The notes below the pieces were generated by a model. The model was not told the DNA's origin and ran no database searches. It was given only the letters and a program-made list of their open reading frames with translations. Of a stretch of DNA of 40,498 nucleotides, positions 11,701-19,967 are shown piece after piece (within the stretch, counting starts at the first letter, position 1; the number at the start of each line of letters is the position of its first letter). Source of the DNA: a virus. A program made the translations under genes and the position numbers. Location: positions 1 through 40,498 of IMG/VR virus record IMGVR_UViG_3300008108_002889; one strand, 5' to 3'.

Positions 11701-14700
11701 GTTAAACCTCTGAGCTACACAAATAACATTTGGCCAACTTATACTACTAATAGATTTTTAAGAACTAGCGGTTATGTAAGAGTTGAAGATGTTAAAGCTA
11801 CAGTAAGATCAATAGCCAATGTTATTACTTTAAATGTAAATGATTTTTCTAACGGTGATTACATCTGGGCAGCTTTTGAGTCTAGAGATTGGTCAGTGTA
11901 TAGATTTAGTCTGTATGATTTAAAAGTTAAAACAGTAGCCTATGAAAATTCTTCTAAACAAGTAACTGTAACATCCTTTGCATTGCCTCCATTGGCAGTG
12001 GGTGACATAATTGGTATTAAAGGAACAGAAAAATTAAATGGATTCCATAAAGTTACAGTAGTTAACGGTAATCAATTTAAATTTGTTAAAGACGTTCAAG
12101 GTTGGCAATCTTTTGCCGATGCAGATACTATTGTAACATATAAAGTTTTTAAACAACGTTCTCCTCACATTACTACTTTAAACTCTTATCTTCCGGATGA
12201 GTTTAAACCAAATGAATTAGCATGGATTGATAGTAATCAAGCAGGTAACTATATTGTTTACAAGAACAATCCTGTTTATAGAAAAGATAATTTAGTTAAT
12301 TTAGAACCTGCAAATTCGTTTAATTTTGGTCGCTGTATAGCAATAGACGGATCTGGTAATTTAGCCGCAGTAGCTACAGCTGAATATGTAGCATTATATC
12401 AAAAAGGTTCAAGCGACAATTCTTGGTCATTGTTTGATAGAATTACCGATGTAGTTGCAACCACTTTAAAATTTAGTCATGACGGAAGTTGGTTAGCTGT
12501 GGGCGTACCAACACATGATTCTGACAAAGGCCAAGTACAGATTTATTTTAGACAAAAATCTGGAACATTTGAAATAAATGCAACATTAATAGGCCAAACA
12601 GCCGGTGATAAATTTGGCAGTAGTCTTGCTTGGTCAACTACAGGCAACGAATACAGATTGTTTGTAGCAGCCACTGGCTATACTAGCAATACAGGTAGAG
12701 CTTATTATTATAACTATACTAATGTTGGGTGGAGCGCAGGAACATCGATACCGGCACCAGCAGGTATATCAACAAATGAATATTTTGGATTTGATATTGC
12801 GTGTTCAAACACCGGAAAAATATTAGTAATTTCTGCTCCTGGAGATGGCCTAAACTCTGGACAGGTATTTGTCTATGAATTTAACAGCGGCTATACTAGC
12901 CCAGTATCTTTCCTAGGACTAAATCAAGAAAGGCTAGGCCAATCAGTGGCATTGTCCAATGACGGTCTTACTCTAGCCATCGGTGCAGCTAGGACAGATG
13001 TAAACGGAAAAGCTGATGTAGGCGAAATAAGAATTTACAAATATATAAACACAGGATTTGTACACGACCCGGCAGCTGGTATAGGGCAAGTGTTAAGAAG
13101 TCCTAGAGAATATAGATCTGAGCAATTTGGCACAGACATCGGATTTTTAAATGATGATAAGAGTCTATACTCTTATTCTGTAAGTTCGGGAATTGATGCT
13201 ACGTTGTTTGATTCAAATTCAACTACATTTGATTCTAACTTAACTGTATTTGAAAGAACCTCTAATGAAAACAAGATTGATATTTTTGATCTATTAGACT
13301 CAACATTTATCTTTGGAGAAACAATCACTCCTACTTCTGATGCTGCGTTTGTTGGTTCTATTTCTGGTACAACACTAACTGTAACTGATGTTACGCTAGG
13401 TAGAATTGAAGTTGGTGCTACAATCTACGGAAGTAATCTTACGCCTGTAAAAATTATTTCTAACGGAACTGGTTTAGGCCTAACTGGCACTTATACGATT
13501 GCAGGCACAAGAACTTTCGTCTCAGGTTCGTTGACAGCTAGACGAATAGTAAATATTACAAGTATTTCTGGTTATAAAAATACTCTATTGCTGTCTTTTG
13601 CAGCAGAATCTGATATTGATCGAGTAGTATCTTCTATTAACTATACAAGCTCTGGTAGAGTATATTCGTATGTTAAATCTGCTAGCGAAAGCAGTTGGCA
13701 AAAACATTACGAACAAATACCAAGTGTTGACGTAACTAAAATTAAAAAAGTTTATCTATACAGCACAGAAACAGGTAAGCTTATTAAATACCTTGATGTA
13801 GTAGATCCTATCTACGGTAAAATACCCGGCATTGCCGATCAAGAAATCAAATATAAAACTTACTTTGATCCTGCAAACTATTCTGTAGGAACAGATTCTG
13901 TAAATGTTGATGAGACTGCAAACTGGACAAAGTCAGTGGTTGGTGCTCTGTGGTGGGATTTATCTACTGCAAGATTTACAGATCCTCAATCAGGAGATGT
14001 AAATTATAGAACAACTAATTGGAATGAAGCACATCCTTTTGCCAGCATTGATGTATATGAATGGGTAGAAAGTTCTATCCTGCCATCACAGTGGAATAAG
14101 TTATCTGGTACAGATAAAGGACTTTCACAAGGAATTACAGGCACTACAAAATATGACGACTCAGTTTATAGTGTAAAGAAACGATATGATTCGGTAAGTC
14201 AAACATTCAAAGAAACTTATTATTTCTGGGTAAAAAATAAAACCACAGTACCAAACGTTGAAGGTAGAAATTTAACAGCCCTTGACGTTGCAAAAATAAT
14301 AGCAGATCCAACATCCTACGGATATAGCTACATTGCGTTTACAGGACCAAATAGTTTTAGTCTAGTAAATTGTAAAAAATATCTAAATGCTAAAAATGTT
14401 GCAGTTAATATTCAATATTGGAAATCTGAATATAAAGAAAGCAATTATCACAGCGAGTGGAAATTATTAAGCACTAACAGAAGCACTGAAATTCCGTATG
14501 CTATTGAACAAAAATGGTTCCATAGTCTAGTTGGTAGAGATGAAAATGGAAGATTAGTTCCAGATATTTCATTGCCTGAAAAGAAACGTTACGGTATAGA
14601 ATTTAGACCTAGACAGGGCATGTTTGCCAACAGAATTGAAGCTCTAAAACAATTCGTTGAAAGAGTTAACATGATTCTTAAAGACAAGTTACTGGCTGAT

Positions 14701-17700
14701 GATTACGACCTATCAGCATTACAGAAATTTGAAATGCAGCCAACGGTTGTTTCTGGCCTATGGGATCAAAAAATTGACACTGAAGAAGAATTAAGATTTG
14801 TACAGACAACTTTAATTCGCCAAGCTGTTATTACGCCAGTGTTGCTTAATGGTAGAATAGTTTCTGCCAATATTGTTGACTCTGGTAAAAATTATGGTAG
14901 ACTAAAAGTTTACAAAGTTGATGTAAACAATGATCCTTTAAGTTGGTACGGTCCGTCATTGACAGTTACTGGCAGCGGTCAAGGAGCAGCACTAAAATCA
15001 GTTATTGATGCTGAAGGAAAAATTATTGAGATACTTATTGAAAACTCCGGCGAAGGATATTCATCTGGCACAAGAATTGTAGTAAGAAATTTCTGTGTAC
15101 TAGTACAGTCAGATTCTACCAATAATGACACATGGACGATCTATACTTGGGATCCTATCAACAGAATTTGGAGTAAGATCAAATCACAAAGCTATGATGT
15201 AAGAAAGTATTGGTCGTACATAAACTGGTATGGTTCTTATACTGATCCTACAACTGGGATAGTAGAAACTTATAATGAATTTACAAAAATTGATTATCTA
15301 GTTAACAATACCTACGAACTAATTACTACAGAAATTCCTATTGGTAGTATTGTTAAAGTTGCTAATCTTGGATCTGGTGGCTGGGTGTTATTTAAAAAGA
15401 TAGCGCAGTCTTTCTACCTCACAGAAAATAATTATGTTGTAGTTGGTAGACAGAACGGATCAATTCAGTTTAGTTCAAGTCTGTATAAATTTGCTACAAA
15501 TACATTAGGATATGACGGCCCGTTATACGATACGTTTAGCTTTGACGGTAATCCAGAATCTGAATTAAGAATTATTCTAAACACACTTAAAAGTAAAATT
15601 TTAGTTGACGAACTACAGGGAGAATATTTAAAATTATTCTTTGCTGGTGTACGATATGCACTTACAGAGCAGATATACGTTGACTGGGCTTTCAAAACAA
15701 GCTTTGTTAAAGGGCAGCATAACGTCGGTGAACTCAAACAGAAAGTTACATATAACAGCGATAATCTTGAATTCTTTGAAGAATACATCAAAGAAGTAAA
15801 ACCTTATAGAACAAAGATAAGAGAATTCGTCAGTAATTATAATGCAATTGATCCTAGTAAAACTTTTATTTCAGACTTTGATTTGTTGCCAACTGTTACT
15901 GAAAACTATCAAATTCAGAACAAGAGCATCATAGTAGGCGAAGATGGTGTTGTTACTAGTCAGACAACTAATTTAGATAATTTAGATTATTTTAATAACT
16001 TTACTGTAAAGAACATTGGATTTTCTTTAATTGAAATTAAAATTTTAGATGCCGGCAATGGGTATGTGACTCCGCCAGTGGTAAAAATAACAGGCGTGGG
16101 TGTAAGCACTAACGAAAATAATCAAAAGCTTGTTACAATAAATCCCACAGCAAAGGCTTATATTTCAAATGGTAAAATTAATAGAATTGAAATTACCAAC
16201 TACGGTGGATACTTTAGTAAAGCACCTACTGTTGAAATTAAGGGTGGATTAAGTTCAACAGGTACGCAGGCAAAAGCAATAGCTGTAATAGGCAATCCGT
16301 TAATAAGATCAAATCAAATTACTGTTAAGTTTGATCGAATTTCTGGAACATACTTGTTAGCTGACCTAATTGAAAATGAAACGTTCTCTGGAAATATTAT
16401 TTCGGGGTCAAAGACACAATTTCCTTTACGATGGAGTCCTGAAATAGAATATGGAAAATCGTTCGTAACAATTAATGGCGTAGAACTTTTACGAAGCGAC
16501 TATAAACTATCTACAGTTACTTCAACTAACAGAGGGTATACTAGTTATTCAGGATTAATTACATTTACTTCTGCACCAGCAGCTGGTAGTGTTATCACCA
16601 TTGAGTACACTAAAAACTTTAACCACTTGTCAGCAACTGATAGAATTAACTACTATTACAACCCTGTAACTGGTCAATTCGGAAAAGATTTAGATCAATT
16701 AATGCAGGGAGTTGACTACGGTGGAGCAACTATCAGTGGGATTGACCTAGGTATTAACTATGGCTGGAACGCAGTTCCTTGGGGTGTTGGTCTGTGGGAC
16801 AATTATAATCCAAAATTTACTGATTACATTTCTACAGTTACACAATCTGGAATTACAGAGTTTAGACTACCGTATGTTCCATCAAATAATCAACAGGTAA
16901 ACATTTACGTTTCTAGATTTAATGTTTCTTTAATTGATTCGATTACTGTGTTTAACAGTGAGTCTAACGCAGTAAAAATTGTAACACAAGAAGATCATAA
17001 ATTAGATCTCGGCGCAACTATTATCATTGAAGGAATTGTAAAAGCCGATCCTAGCGACCCTGATCCTAACTGCAACGGTATTCATACTGTTAAACGACTT
17101 GTATCAGGCAAAGAGTTTATTATTATTTTAGAAAATACACCGCAACTAGGTATAGGTGGTTATGTTTGGGGTAACAAATACGATACTCCAGTGCGAATTG
17201 ATGATCCTTACTATAATACTCCTTTACAGACAAATACAGATGCTGTAATGTTAACATTTACTGGAAACAATGCATTTGATATTATCAACGTTCCAACATC
17301 TGTAAATCTACAATTAAGAGAAATTCAAACTACGGTGTACGCTGGAAAATACGGTGACCGAATCATATTTAGAAAGCAAGAGTCAGATGGTAGCTATCCA
17401 ATGGACGAAGACACCTACGATACACAGTTATCAGGCGGATTGTTTGCCAATGGTGCATTAACTAGTGCAACTGGTCTTGCACCTGACGACATTGTATTAG
17501 ATGGAGATGATTTTGTTTCTGTAGAACGTAATGGCGGCACAGAAGAACTCGTTCCTGGGCAGATCAATGATACACTATCAGTTAAAGTATATCATAGACC
17601 TAGCGGCGGCTGTCCTAACATCATGTTTAAAAATCACGTAGCTGACGGTGCAAGCACGGGATATTTAATTGGTCAATATTTTGGTAACGCTACGTCAGTG

Positions 17701-19884
17701 ATTGTTAAAATAGATGATCAAATTAAAAAAATTGAAGACGATTATACAATTAACTATCAAAATAACAAAATAGAATTTACAACAATTCCTTCAACAAATC
17801 AAATAATATCAATTATAAGTATTGGATTTGTGTCGTCTGACATGCTTGATACTGATTATTTTGTAGGTGACGGAGTTACTAAAGAATTTATTACTAAAGC
17901 AGGATGGTTTGCAACTGCTACCGCTATAGTATTGGTCAACGGTGAACCAGCAGAATATTCACTGTTCAGTACTGATGATGAGTACACAGATAAAATAGAT
18001 CAATCTTGGAGATCAAGAGTTGGTATACAGTTTGCTACGCCGCCGGCAGTAGGTGCAGTAATAAATTATATTATTGATTCTGGCAACATAGAAAACAATG
18101 CTACGATTGTTAAGTCAGAAGAAATAGTATATCTAACAGGCCAGTCTACCTATAATCTTTCAAACAGAATTGGTACAACTAAACCTTATGATCAGAATGT
18201 GCTAGTAAAACAAGGTCAAAATTTCCTTACTCCTAGAGCAGCAGATTATTTTACTATGACTAACAATCTGCTGTCGTATAGTTTAAAAGATCACAAATAT
18301 GATCCTAGTTTAATTAACACTAACGATGTAAAAGTTTATATTGACGAAAAAGAATTAGTACAAGGTCCAGACTTTAACGTTGAATTAGACTATACAATTT
18401 TTACCTATGAAGTTGAAAAAGATTCTGTTGTTCCTAACGGTGGCACTGGTTATGCAGTAGGCAACATTATTGATGCCGTTGGAGGCGACCAAGGTATTTC
18501 TGGTTCGCCTGTTAAATTAGAAGTTACACGTATTAATCAATTTACAGGTGAAATACAAGATGTTATTGTTGTAGGTTTAGGTGTATATGTTACACCTCCA
18601 GCAAGTCCGTTTGCAATCACAGGCGGCTCTGGTACTGGCGGCACAATCACTGCTAATTTTGTTGTACGAGCAAACCCTCCAAATATTACAGTAATTCTCA
18701 ATCAGACTACCTACCAGGAAGGCAAAGATTTTGTTGTAGTAATAGATAACACTGGAGATTATACTACAACAACTAATTCAATTACATTTAAAAATACATA
18801 TCCAAATCAAACTAAATTTGAAGTAATTAGTTTCTATAATCATAATATTTTAGATGTAGAAAGAACCGTTGATACACTAGTACCAATCATACAAGTTGCT
18901 CCGGGTACTCCAGACTTCTATGAGCTTGCTGGCAAACTAGGCGGTAACTTTAGACTGCGTAAAACTGCGGTGTCTGGAGATTTTGTGTGGGTAATTAAGA
19001 ATAATAAGTTATTAAGTAACAATATCGATTATTATCTTGAAAAAGATCACATTACTATAAGGTTAAAAGATTATCTGTTAGATACAGACGCTGTTCAAAT
19101 TATTGCCTTTACAAATACCGTAGTACACGAAAGTTTTGGCTACATGCAGTTTAAAGATATATTAAACAGAGTTCACTATAAGAGACTTAACAAAAACAAA
19201 GCTACTTCTTTAACAGAAAATCTATATCAAGGAGATAACACAATTTCAGTTGCTGATTCTTCAAAATTAGATGATCCGAATCCTGCTAAAAACATACCCG
19301 GAATTATTGAAATTAACGGAGAACGAATTGAATATTTTATCAAAACTGGTAACAAATTAAGTCAATTACGTCGCGGAACACTGGGAACAGGACTTCCAAC
19401 TTACCACGAAGCAGGCAGTATAATCCAAGGTATTGGCGCTTCAGAAACAATTCCTTATAAGGACACCGAAGTAATTAAAACCGGTAATGCAATTGATGAT
19501 CCATTATTATACTCTCAAGGTATACTTGAATTGCCTTACATACCAAAACTTAACGAAATTGAAGTGTTCGTAGGCGGAAGACGACTACGAAAATCAGAAT
19601 ACACAGAGTATCTTAATACTGAATACCCTTATAGCCCAGAAGGTGATCAAACAGTTGTTAAAGAATTTAACACCACTGGAACAACACGTTTACAGCTAAC
19701 TGCGTTACCTATTAAAACATTAACCAACGGTGCAAAAGTTGAACTTAAGGTTGTAGTAGTTAAAAAGCAGGGCAGACTGTGGAATGATCTAGGACAGAGG
19801 TTAGCTAAATCTACTAATACAGTGGCTAATTTCTTAAAAGATACTCCGTCAGTTTGGCCAAATAAGTATCAAGATAAATATTAA
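5734..19884 (+). CDS. Giant multidomain virion structural protein (4716 aa), baseplate/tail
   Basis: This single uninterrupted frame is coupled to gp6 by a TAATG overlap, where T4 carries genes 7-8. Its N-terminus (about 20-160, with KFLQATLDQLIQPGSVRKING and FYSWDPHICWDKFVNYQQYYWLP) resembles the giant structural proteins of marine T4-like phages. Visible modules, by residue: a cupredoxin-like fold (about 187-275); two aromatic carbohydrate-binding-like modules (1539-1580 and 1797-1838); FG-GAP-like propeller blades beginning at 2198, 2294, 2351, 2401 and 2465; an inserted Gly/Thr-rich module (2539-2602); Gly-Tyr beta repeats near 3050-3110, 3440-3490 and 4236-4285; and a C-terminal adhesin-type region (about 4490-4570). 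No transmembrane segment or signal peptide is evident. A role as peripheral baseplate or side-fibre scaffold is inferred from position and domain types. Homology to T4 gp7 or gp8 was not established. Confidence 0.85.
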   Translation: MAFTNDQNEPKLPISNSEKRNSSDLLPRYYRTNSNKKFLQATLDQLIQPGSVRKINGYMGRQTAKAVKTDDIFVTAVDTVRQNYQFEPAAIIQDYLGNTTFFKDYIDHINHIETNDGIVSNHNRLNSQEFYSWDPHICWDKFVNYQQYYWLPFGPSTITIFGADKAIQSTYTVEGVDETDNVAYLFTPNGLTRNPTLKLFRGQTYNFEINAPGHPFSIKSARSGGSNDRYVKGVTGIAVQEGIITFEVPLDAPNVLFYVSENSVDTGGVFQILDIEENTVIDLNADFLGKKEYIIPNGTAEGLRVSNGMKVRFGGEVIPSNYADGAYYIEGVGTAIRIVAERALEIRSTFSADKSILFDDTPFDQLPFSEVGTYPVRPDYVTISRTSPDQNPWSRYNRWFHQDVIIASAQVIGEEPNLDQNFRATRPIIEFRPGIKLFNYGHAAKTPVDVIDTFTKDIFSTIEGSLGYNIDGIDLIQGMRVLFTADTDSLVKNKIYKVNFIDVTPQTSELLFDATQVNPALNTITFGANHGLTVKSRVVYNNVTLDSVPGLTHRQVYYVNVIDAVTIELYTKPDLSVRVDILAKGEGTHKFELFKYPRKQIYLEETQDSSPVEYETVTVNLGIQNQSKTFWFDGTSWKAAQEKTAVNQAPLFDIFDDSGVSFSDLTKYSGSTFAGNKIFSYKTGVGSVDTVLGFALTYQNINNIGDILFNFNLASDPEFKYKLGSSLISKSISNGFLKIIDNLDSIKYENGWIKNVLSNVQPIVRTYKNETKTVVDENGVRSTVSIVNDFPLDVFDTKDGLEDLLVKVYVNGTRLIPSKFSIVDDVVYKLVRLTTDAVDSMVTIECFTKKHKNQNGYYKLPINLENNPLNNNIQDFTLGEVIDHVDSIIGNNPLVFFNNGPKAILRDAGRLSEYGTRFVQHTGPMNLSLYHLGNKSANLLKALDTARTDYAQFKRAFIIAASDSGFDAEPRRHVDFILQNMFANKPKSSPYYLSDMFGYTAANRTEYTVLDARTTSYPLSQLFNLKTLSNRAVGVYLNDVQLVHGRDYVFGDTEFVTLLAELSENDIIEVYEYESTDGCFVPPTPSKLGLYPLFEPSIYVDDTYIEPVKVIQGHDGSITIAFDDYRDDLILELEKRIFNNVKVSYDTELFNIFNYIPSYSRENDYTVDEFNSVLSKYFYQWTLNIQEDYSRPLFYDRENAFTYNYRDHVAPDGRLAPAYWRGIYKWFFDTDTPHLTPWESLGFFIEPIWWQDVYGPAPYTSDNLVLWDDLKEGLIREPGKPPRLNKQFARLILDQGPPVDTNGILLDPLNAGYVAGLMQNSTDSFYVFGDQGPVEAAWRKSSYYPFALISTILLLKPNDILGRCIDRSRIVKNNTGQLVYSETGLRIRLQDLIFPSVADEVETDRRFTSGLVNYVVEYLTSKNTARLTQYKYDLASLTNKMSTRLGSYTNKEKFKILLDSKTPTSAGGVFVPEENYSVSLNTSSAIRKVIYSGILITRFSNGYEVKGYNTQNPYFIVYKSKLVDRVIKVGGISESFLEWKAGEIYTSGKIVRYNNLYYRAKTTHTASTEFDDRLYARLAELPIIGGREIELKKNFNANNVDKIPYGKRIATVQEVVDIIMGYGAYLEDQGFVFDDFNNNLGTVTNWETSAKEFAFWTTQNWAEGSVLSISPSANKLIFQSQNSVVADLTDNFYTYSVLRVDGQKLDEEFIKVYRNENQFVIEPENTNYGIYGITLHLIQKEHVVVLDNKTLFNDTIYDIEAGYHQERIKVIGYIAAGWTGGFEIKGFIYDEAKIQEWEPWTDYNLGDIVKYKQFYYAAKERIQGVREFNDDTWVILEETPKSQLLPNWDYRAEQFTDFYDLDTDNFDAGQQKVAQHLIGYQKRQYLENIIQNDVSQYKFYQGMIIEKGTQNVLNKLFDVLSADGQESLTFDEEWAFRVGEYGAVDTFDEVEFILDENKFKINPQPVELVDSIDINEKDFVYRYKPTDVYVKPLSYTNNIWPTYTTNRFLRTSGYVRVEDVKATVRSIANVITLNVNDFSNGDYIWAAFESRDWSVYRFSLYDLKVKTVAYENSSKQVTVTSFALPPLAVGDIIGIKGTEKLNGFHKVTVVNGNQFKFVKDVQGWQSFADADTIVTYKVFKQRSPHITTLNSYLPDEFKPNELAWIDSNQAGNYIVYKNNPVYRKDNLVNLEPANSFNFGRCIAIDGSGNLAAVATAEYVALYQKGSSDNSWSLFDRITDVVATTLKFSHDGSWLAVGVPTHDSDKGQVQIYFRQKSGTFEINATLIGQTAGDKFGSSLAWSTTGNEYRLFVAATGYTSNTGRAYYYNYTNVGWSAGTSIPAPAGISTNEYFGFDIACSNTGKILVISAPGDGLNSGQVFVYEFNSGYTSPVSFLGLNQERLGQSVALSNDGLTLAIGAARTDVNGKADVGEIRIYKYINTGFVHDPAAGIGQVLRSPREYRSEQFGTDIGFLNDDKSLYSYSVSSGIDATLFDSNSTTFDSNLTVFERTSNENKIDIFDLLDSTFIFGETITPTSDAAFVGSISGTTLTVTDVTLGRIEVGATIYGSNLTPVKIISNGTGLGLTGTYTIAGTRTFVSGSLTARRIVNITSISGYKNTLLLSFAAESDIDRVVSSINYTSSGRVYSYVKSASESSWQKHYEQIPSVDVTKIKKVYLYSTETGKLIKYLDVVDPIYGKIPGIADQEIKYKTYFDPANYSVGTDSVNVDETANWTKSVVGALWWDLSTARFTDPQSGDVNYRTTNWNEAHPFASIDVYEWVESSILPSQWNKLSGTDKGLSQGITGTTKYDDSVYSVKKRYDSVSQTFKETYYFWVKNKTTVPNVEGRNLTALDVAKIIADPTSYGYSYIAFTGPNSFSLVNCKKYLNAKNVAVNIQYWKSEYKESNYHSEWKLLSTNRSTEIPYAIEQKWFHSLVGRDENGRLVPDISLPEKKRYGIEFRPRQGMFANRIEALKQFVERVNMILKDKLLADDYDLSALQKFEMQPTVVSGLWDQKIDTEEELRFVQTTLIRQAVITPVLLNGRIVSANIVDSGKNYGRLKVYKVDVNNDPLSWYGPSLTVTGSGQGAALKSVIDAEGKIIEILIENSGEGYSSGTRIVVRNFCVLVQSDSTNNDTWTIYTWDPINRIWSKIKSQSYDVRKYWSYINWYGSYTDPTTGIVETYNEFTKIDYLVNNTYELITTEIPIGSIVKVANLGSGGWVLFKKIAQSFYLTENNYVVVGRQNGSIQFSSSLYKFATNTLGYDGPLYDTFSFDGNPESELRIILNTLKSKILVDELQGEYLKLFFAGVRYALTEQIYVDWAFKTSFVKGQHNVGELKQKVTYNSDNLEFFEEYIKEVKPYRTKIREFVSNYNAIDPSKTFISDFDLLPTVTENYQIQNKSIIVGEDGVVTSQTTNLDNLDYFNNFTVKNIGFSLIEIKILDAGNGYVTPPVVKITGVGVSTNENNQKLVTINPTAKAYISNGKINRIEITNYGGYFSKAPTVEIKGGLSSTGTQAKAIAVIGNPLIRSNQITVKFDRISGTYLLADLIENETFSGNIISGSKTQFPLRWSPEIEYGKSFVTINGVELLRSDYKLSTVTSTNRGYTSYSGLITFTSAPAAGSVITIEYTKNFNHLSATDRINYYYNPVTGQFGKDLDQLMQGVDYGGATISGIDLGINYGWNAVPWGVGLWDNYNPKFTDYISTVTQSGITEFRLPYVPSNNQQVNIYVSRFNVSLIDSITVFNSESNAVKIVTQEDHKLDLGATIIIEGIVKADPSDPDPNCNGIHTVKRLVSGKEFIIILENTPQLGIGGYVWGNKYDTPVRIDDPYYNTPLQTNTDAVMLTFTGNNAFDIINVPTSVNLQLREIQTTVYAGKYGDRIIFRKQESDGSYPMDEDTYDTQLSGGLFANGALTSATGLAPDDIVLDGDDFVSVERNGGTEELVPGQINDTLSVKVYHRPSGGCPNIMFKNHVADGASTGYLIGQYFGNATSVIVKIDDQIKKIEDDYTINYQNNKIEFTTIPSTNQIISIISIGFVSSDMLDTDYFVGDGVTKEFITKAGWFATATAIVLVNGEPAEYSLFSTDDEYTDKIDQSWRSRVGIQFATPPAVGAVINYIIDSGNIENNATIVKSEEIVYLTGQSTYNLSNRIGTTKPYDQNVLVKQGQNFLTPRAADYFTMTNNLLSYSLKDHKYDPSLINTNDVKVYIDEKELVQGPDFNVELDYTIFTYEVEKDSVVPNGGTGYAVGNIIDAVGGDQGISGSPVKLEVTRINQFTGEIQDVIVVGLGVYVTPPASPFAITGGSGTGGTITANFVVRANPPNITVILNQTTYQEGKDFVVVIDNTGDYTTTTNSITFKNTYPNQTKFEVISFYNHNILDVERTVDTLVPIIQVAPGTPDFYELAGKLGGNFRLRKTAVSGDFVWVIKNNKLLSNNIDYYLEKDHITIRLKDYLLDTDAVQIIAFTNTVVHESFGYMQFKDILNRVHYKRLNKNKATSLTENLYQGDNTISVADSSKLDDPNPAKNIPGIIEINGERIEYFIKTGNKLSQLRRGTLGTGLPTYHEAGSIIQGIGASETIPYKDTEVIKTGNAIDDPLLYSQGILELPYIPKLNEIEVFVGGRRLRKSEYTEYLNTEYPYSPEGDQTVVKEFNTTGTTRLQLTALPIKTLTNGAKVELKVVVVKKQGRLWNDLGQRLAKSTNTVANFLKDTPSVWPNKYQDKY
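6301..6558 (+). other. Cupredoxin-like domain in the giant protein
   Basis: Residues about 190-275 read like the cupredoxin-like fold found in many marine phage structural proteins: NPTLKLFRGQTYNFEINAPGH, then FSIKS, an extended beta segment, FEVPLDAPNVLFYV and GGVFQI. The early histidine of a type I copper site is present (H214). The segment that normally holds the Cys-x-x-His ligands reads YVSENS (258-263), with neither ligand. It is therefore probably a structural beta-sandwich, not a copper site. Confidence 0.55.
10348..10473 (+). other. Carbohydrate-binding-like (CBM5/12-type) module 1 in the giant protein
   Basis: Residues 1539-1580 follow the aromatic pattern of small CBM5/12 (chitin-binding) modules: a Trp start, Y..SGKIVRYNNLYYRAK in the middle, then F and a hydrophobic end. 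The pattern W-x5-Y-x2-G-x-I-V-x-Y-x3-Y-Y-x-A is visible. It recurs about 260 residues later. Such modules may bind host surface polysaccharide, but that role is inferred from pattern only. Confidence 0.45.
11122..11247 (+). other. Carbohydrate-binding-like (CBM5/12-type) module 2 in the giant protein
   Basis: Residues 1797-1838 repeat the pattern of module 1: WEPWTDYNLGDIVKYKQFYY, AAK, then EFNDDTW. The conserved aromatic positions (W, Y, Y, F, W) and the G-D-I-V-x-Y core are closer to the family consensus than in module 1. The two modules probably arose by duplication or separate acquisition within the giant gene. Confidence 0.5.
12325..13260 (+). other. FG-GAP-like beta-propeller blades in the giant protein
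   Basis: Five blade starts are visible at residues 2198 (FGRCIAIDGSGNLAAVA), 2294 (FGSSLAWS), 2351 (FGFDIACSNTGKILVISAP), 2401 (LGQSVALSNDGLTLAIGAA) and 2465 (FGTDIGFLNDDKSLYSYS). Each has the F/L-G-x-S/D hydrophobic start, a turn such as N/D-G, and a final hydrophobic strand. A degenerate blade without the FG start (KFSHDGSWLAVGVP) lies between the first two. This resembles integrin-type or FG-GAP propellers that mediate binding. Blade number and closure cannot be settled by eye. Confidence 0.65.
13348..13539 (+). other. Inserted Gly/Thr-rich phage adhesin module in the giant protein
   Basis: Residues 2539-2602 (starting FVGSISGTTLTVTDVTLGRI and ending FVSGSLTA) match a repeat unit seen widely in phage fibre and bacterial surface proteins, with the plan S-I-S-G-T-T-L-T-V-T, V-G-x-x-I-x-G, G-x-G-x-x-G-T-Y-T-I. 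It lies between the last recognisable propeller blade and propeller-like strands that resume with NITSISGYKNTLLLSF. This suggests a module dropped into an existing fold. Confidence 0.5.
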
Positions 19885-19913
19885 AAGGAAATCAAAGTAG
19901 CAGTTTATCACGA

Positions 19914-19931
19914 CAAAAACCGTAGTTTTTG
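19914..19931. other. Small perfect hairpin after the giant gene
   Basis: CAAAAAC and GTTTTTG form a perfect 7-bp stem around a 4-base CGTA loop, about 30 bases after the giant gene stops and just before a late-promoter-like motif. The stem is AT-rich with only two G-C pairs, and no long T run follows on the + strand. It may be a weak terminator or an RNA-processing site at the boundary of the baseplate and fibre blocks, or chance. Confidence 0.3.
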
Positions 19932-19936
19932 ATTTA

Positions 19937-19944
19937 ACTAAATA
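19937..19944 (+). promoter_or_regulatory. Late-promoter-like motif before the fibre block
   Basis: ACTAAATA differs by one base from NATAAATA and sits 23 bases before the ATG at 19968, close to the spacing of the better matches elsewhere in the window. A strong AGGAG ribosome-binding site follows at 19955-19959. It would start a fibre transcription unit after the giant gene. Confidence 0.4.
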
Positions 19945-19967
19945 TAAAAATATTAGGAGTCTTTATT

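Noticed and set aside
19914-19931. Hairpin as a strong rho-independent terminator
   Set aside because: The stem is AT-rich with two G-C pairs and no following T run; it is listed only as a hairpin.
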